Below, piece after piece: positions 21,270 to 23,295 of a stretch of DNA of 23,295 nt. Where the stretch lies: assembly GCA_964631565.1 (NCBI GenBank), contig CAZVYJ010000045.1, forward strand, positions 1 to 23,295. The letters are read 5' to 3'. The stretch is from CAZVYJ01 sp964631565. GTDB lineage: Bacteria > Planctomycetota > Phycisphaerae > SM23-33. The translations under genes were made by a program, and so were the position numbers. Position 1 is the first letter of the stretch; the number at the start of each line of letters is the position of its first letter. The notes beneath the pieces are model-generated. The model did no database searches. It was not told the origin of the DNA and saw nothing but the letters and a program-made list of their open reading frames with translations.

Positions 21270-22451
21270 TCAGGACACCTTGCCGACCAGCCTGGCCGTC
21301 CATTTTTCGACAAGAGTCGGGTCGAAGGTTTCAAAATCTACCCGGAATTGGGCCTTTTTTCCAGCCGGGATATTGTCAATATTGGGTTTATCCAGTTTTC
21401 CCGTCGCCGAACCGAGATGTCGCCCGTCCCTGTCGAAAAAATCCACGTAGACCTTCGCCTCGGCGACATCGAAATCGTTGCGGTTGGCGACCGACCCGCT
21501 CAGCACAAATGTGCCTCCGGTGGTCTTGTCGAAATCCTTCTTGCAGTCGTTTGTTCCAAGTTCCCAGCAGACGCCGCCGGCGGGAATTCGGGCGCCGGTC
21601 GCGTAGCCGTTCACGCCGGCCACCCTGGATTCCGAACGCATCTTGAAGTTCACCGAGAACGGAACCATGCCTTTGGCCGGAATGTAATTTACGATGACGG
21701 TGCCGGCAGCGAGCGGGACGCCTTCGGCATCGCGGACGCTCACGTGCACCGTAGCCGACGCCAGCGGATAGTCGTGATTGTTGCGAACCTCGCCGACAAA
21801 ATCGACCCGTCCCGGCACGACGGTCAGCGGCGTGGGGTTGATGAAGACAGGTATGTCCAAATCTTCCTTGGGCGTGTTTTTGTCCGTCGGATTTTCGGGC
21901 AGCTTGATCGTTTCGGTGACGACAACGCTGCCGTCCGTGGTCGTCTTGTCACCGTTATCGGTCGTGGTGTTTGCGGGCCTGGCTGTCTTGTCGGCCTCGG
22001 CGAGCTTCTTTTTCTTTTCCTCTATGGCTGCGGTACGGCTGTTGTATTCGTCTATATGCATCCGCCCGGCGTAGACCAGCTTGCCGTTTTCATCCTTGAT
22101 TTCCACGTAAGGATGCGTGTGTATCCAATAGCCTGCGACCGCTGCGATGATTATGCCGAGAACCGCGACTATGACGACAATCAGCATCCACGGCGCGCCC
22201 TTGGGCCTGACTGCAGGCGTGGGGCGATAGCCGCGGGGTATGTCGTGAACCGGTTTTCCGCCCGGGCCTGTGCGCGCGTGGCTGGCGATGTCGGCAACGG
22301 CCGCCGCCGTCTTCGCTTCCGGCTGCTCGGGGACGGACTCGCTCGTGCCGATGAACACCGTGCCGCACTTTTTGCAGCGCACCTTCACTTTCGTTACCGG
22401 TTTTTCCAGACGCAGCCTCGTCCTGCATTTCGGGCATGTGATTATGTGCAT
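21270..22451 (-). CDS. MJ0042-type zinc-ribbon membrane protein with two FxLYD-like domains
   Basis: A 393-residue protein. The N-terminal zinc ribbon has C6-x-x-C9 and C26-x-x-C29 (CPKC and CKKC), typical of MJ0042-type motifs. A linker leads to one membrane helix at about 88-110, so the ribbon is cytoplasmic and the rest extracytoplasmic. A lysine-rich helical stretch (144-155) and a Thr/Asp-rich linker follow. Two beta-sandwich-like repeats come last (about 203-290 and 310-393), each with the pattern V-G/S-x-V-x-N-x-x-x-x (FVGEVRNNHDYPL and LSGSVANRNDFDV), resembling FxLYD/DUF3426 domains. It is the first gene of the cluster with the rhomboid, has its own promoter and an AAGGGG ribosome binding site. 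A membrane protein of this layout could be a rhomboid client; that is inference. Confidence 0.85.
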   Translation of the reverse strand: MHIITCPKCRTRLRLEKPVTKVKVRCKKCGTVFIGTSESVPEQPEAKTAAAVADIASHARTGPGGKPVHDIPRGYRPTPAVRPKGAPWMLIVVIVAVLGIIIAAVAGYWIHTHPYVEIKDENGKLVYAGRMHIDEYNSRTAAIEEKKKKLAEADKTARPANTTTDNGDKTTTDGSVVVTETIKLPENPTDKNTPKEDLDIPVFINPTPLTVVPGRVDFVGEVRNNHDYPLASATVHVSVRDAEGVPLAAGTVIVNYIPAKGMVPFSVNFKMRSESRVAGVNGYATGARIPAGGVCWELGTNDCKKDFDKTTGGTFVLSGSVANRNDFDVAEAKVYVDFFDRDGRHLGSATGKLDKPNIDNIPAGKKAQFRVDFETFDPTLVEKWTARLVGKVS

Positions 22452-22474
22452 GGCAAGCCCCTTTCACGGACTGC

Positions 22475-22503
22475 ATTGTAACCGCCCGCGACGCCGCTGA
22501 AAA
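22475..22503 (-). promoter_or_regulatory. Promoter of the zinc-ribbon/rhomboid cluster
   Basis: TTTTCA (22503-22498), 17 bases, then TACAAT (22480-22475) on the minus strand. The start would be near 22468, with a 17-base leader that contains AAGGGG before the ATG at 22451. Confidence 0.5.
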
Positions 22504-22591
22504 TCACAAATCGCGCCGGCCGGAAACTCACAAAAATAATACGTTTCGCCGCCGCGGGCGGTTTTCCGGTATATTGCAGCCGGCCTTTCGT

Positions 22592-22599
22592 GGTATTTT
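22592..22599 (+). promoter_or_regulatory. Possible extended -10 promoter of the zincin gene
   Basis: TGG directly followed by TATTTT (22594-22599) resembles an extended -10 element, with a start near 22606 and a GGAAAGG ribosome binding site (22606-22612) before the ATG at 22621. No proper -35 is seen. Confidence 0.35.
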
Positions 22600-22620
22600 G
22601 GCGGCGGAAAGGCGGCTGGT

Positions 22621-22992
22621 ATGCATCTGAATCGTGAAGAATTCGGCGAGCTGGTGGACGAGGCGCTGCGAGAGCTGCCGGAGCAGTTCAACCGGTTCAT
22701 GGAAAACGTAATCGTCGAGGTCCAGGACGTCCCTGACGCGAAGCTCGCCCGCGAGCTTAAGCTTTCGCCCGGCACCATGCTGCTGGGCCTGTACCGCGGC
22801 GTGCCGATGACGCGCAAAAGCGTCTGGCGCTCAGCCGAACTGCCGGAGCAGATACTCATCTTCCAGCGCAACATCGAGGCCGTCTGCTCGACCCGCCGGG
22901 AGATAGTAATCCAGGTGCGCAAAACCGTCCTGCACGAAATCGGCCACCACTTCGGCTTCGGGGAAAAAGAATTACGGGAATTGGGGTATTAG
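22621..22992 (+). CDS. Small zincin-like metallopeptidase (HExxHxxGxxE)
   Basis: A 123-residue single-domain protein of the minimal zincin family (DUF1025/Zincin_1 type). The zinc-binding motif is complete near the C-terminus: H105, E106, H109, G112 and E115 in VLHEIGHHFGFGE, with the third ligand E115 as in metzincin-like minimal proteases. The N-terminus (NREEFGELVDEALRELPEQF) and the LLGLYRGVP and ILIFQRNIE segments are as in the family. There is no signal peptide or membrane helix, so it is cytoplasmic. Substrates of this family are unknown. The gene diverges from the zinc-ribbon/rhomboid cluster and has a GGAAAGG ribosome binding site. Confidence 0.92.
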   Translation: MHLNREEFGELVDEALRELPEQFNRFMENVIVEVQDVPDAKLARELKLSPGTMLLGLYRGVPMTRKSVWRSAELPEQILIFQRNIEAVCSTRREIVIQVRKTVLHEIGHHFGFGEKELRELGY

Positions 22993-23001
22993 GCACATTG
23001 T

Positions 23002-23032
23002 GCGAGCAAGCCTGAAAAACCGGCTTGCTCGC
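23002..23032 (+). terminator. Perfect 11-bp hairpin after the zincin gene
   Basis: GCGAGCAAGCC (23002-23012) and GGCTTGCTCGC (23022-23032) pair around a 9-base loop, 10 bases past the zincin stop. No T run follows on the plus strand, so it may be a transcript-stabilising hairpin or an intergenic repeat rather than a classical intrinsic terminator. Confidence 0.5.
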
Positions 23033-23076
23033 CCTACTTAATTGAGGGCGCAAAGTAATGATACTTGACCATATTG

Positions 23077-23295
23077 ATGGAACTGCCGGATGAAATGACA
23101 AAAAGATACAGTAACGAACTGTATACGCTTCAAAATCTGAAAATCGGATTGAGTTATCTTTATGAGCAAGTAAAAAAGGTGGAAGATAGTTTAATCAGAC
23201 AAAATCAGAGCGACATTAAGTTCGATATAAGCGGGAATATAGTAGTGCAACATATTTTCTGTAATTATCGTTTGTCTCGATCATGCTCACACCGC
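23077..23295 (+). CDS. Unrecognised AT-rich gene, truncated by window end
   Basis: An open frame from an ATG (MELPDEMTKRYSNELYTLQN) runs 73 codons to the window edge without a stop. The first 50 residues look helical and charged, possibly coiled-coil (SYLYEQVKKVEDSLIRQNQ), then a beta-like stretch DIKFDISGNIVV. The sequence is clearly richer in A and T than the rest of the window, as in the cassette at 9128-9613 and the gene at 13953. No good ribosome binding site precedes the ATG. It could be a real 5' gene end of foreign origin or a chance open frame in AT-rich DNA, though a chance frame this long would be less likely in AT-rich sequence. Confidence 0.45.
   Translation, partial: MELPDEMTKRYSNELYTLQNLKIGLSYLYEQVKKVEDSLIRQNQSDIKFDISGNIVVQHIFCNYRLSRSCSHR

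Noticed and set aside
23002..23032. CRISPR-like or tRNA-like element at the hairpin
   Set aside because: It is a single 11-bp stem-loop with no repetition, cloverleaf or CCA-related features.

Overview
The window reads as chromosomal DNA from a free-living, GC-rich bacterium. My best guess is a member of the Planctomycetota, perhaps Phycisphaerae. This is an inference from general character: a PurL with PurS units fused at its N-terminus, an MJ0042-type zinc-ribbon membrane protein, lipoproteins of unknown function, and GAGCCGC...CCGTAAGG-type intergenic repeats. There is no rRNA, tRNA, CRISPR array or recognisable transposase or phage gene. Most of the window is housekeeping DNA, with two small AT-richer insertions and several repeat elements.

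Layout. Positions 119-4498 are on the minus strand: a PrsW-like membrane protease (4498-3950), then the thiazole pair thiS and thiG with a two-helix membrane protein coupled between them, then a small membrane protein whose stop overlaps the start of a DinG-type Fe-S helicase. From 4664 the plus strand carries glucose-6-phosphate isomerase (pgi), purL (with two PurS units at its N-terminus), purQ, and a long lipoprotein with an acidic tail. A small GxxExxY-family cassette bounded by inverted CCACAGAGG repeats sits between purL and purQ. A bidirectional terminator separates the lipoprotein gene from the convergent minus-strand polX (polymerase X plus PHP domain). An AT-richer gene for a one-helix membrane protein lies between polX and psd, bracketed by a direct repeat. 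The psd-pssA pair encodes phosphatidylethanolamine synthesis. recJ (minus) is bracketed by inverted copies of a 45-bp repeat. A four-gene minus-strand cluster follows: zinc-ribbon/FxLYD-like membrane protein, rhomboid-TPR protease, and two Gly-rich polytopic membrane proteins ending in the same KGGE residues. A small HExxHxxGxxE zincin and the start of an AT-rich unknown gene close the window on the plus strand.

How the genes work together. ThiS and ThiG make the thiazole of thiamine. PurL and PurQ are subunits of FGAM synthase. Psd and PssA make phosphatidylethanolamine through phosphatidylserine. DinG, PolX and RecJ are separate DNA-repair enzymes. The most system-like novelty is the rhomboid cluster (22451 to 18452). 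The clearest evolutionary events are the insertion that seems to have split a divergent polX/psd promoter and the GxxExxY cassette inside the purine operon. Two strong promoter matches (polX, recJ) place transcription starts about one base before the ATG, which suggests leaderless mRNAs. All functions are assigned by eye from motifs; no search was run.
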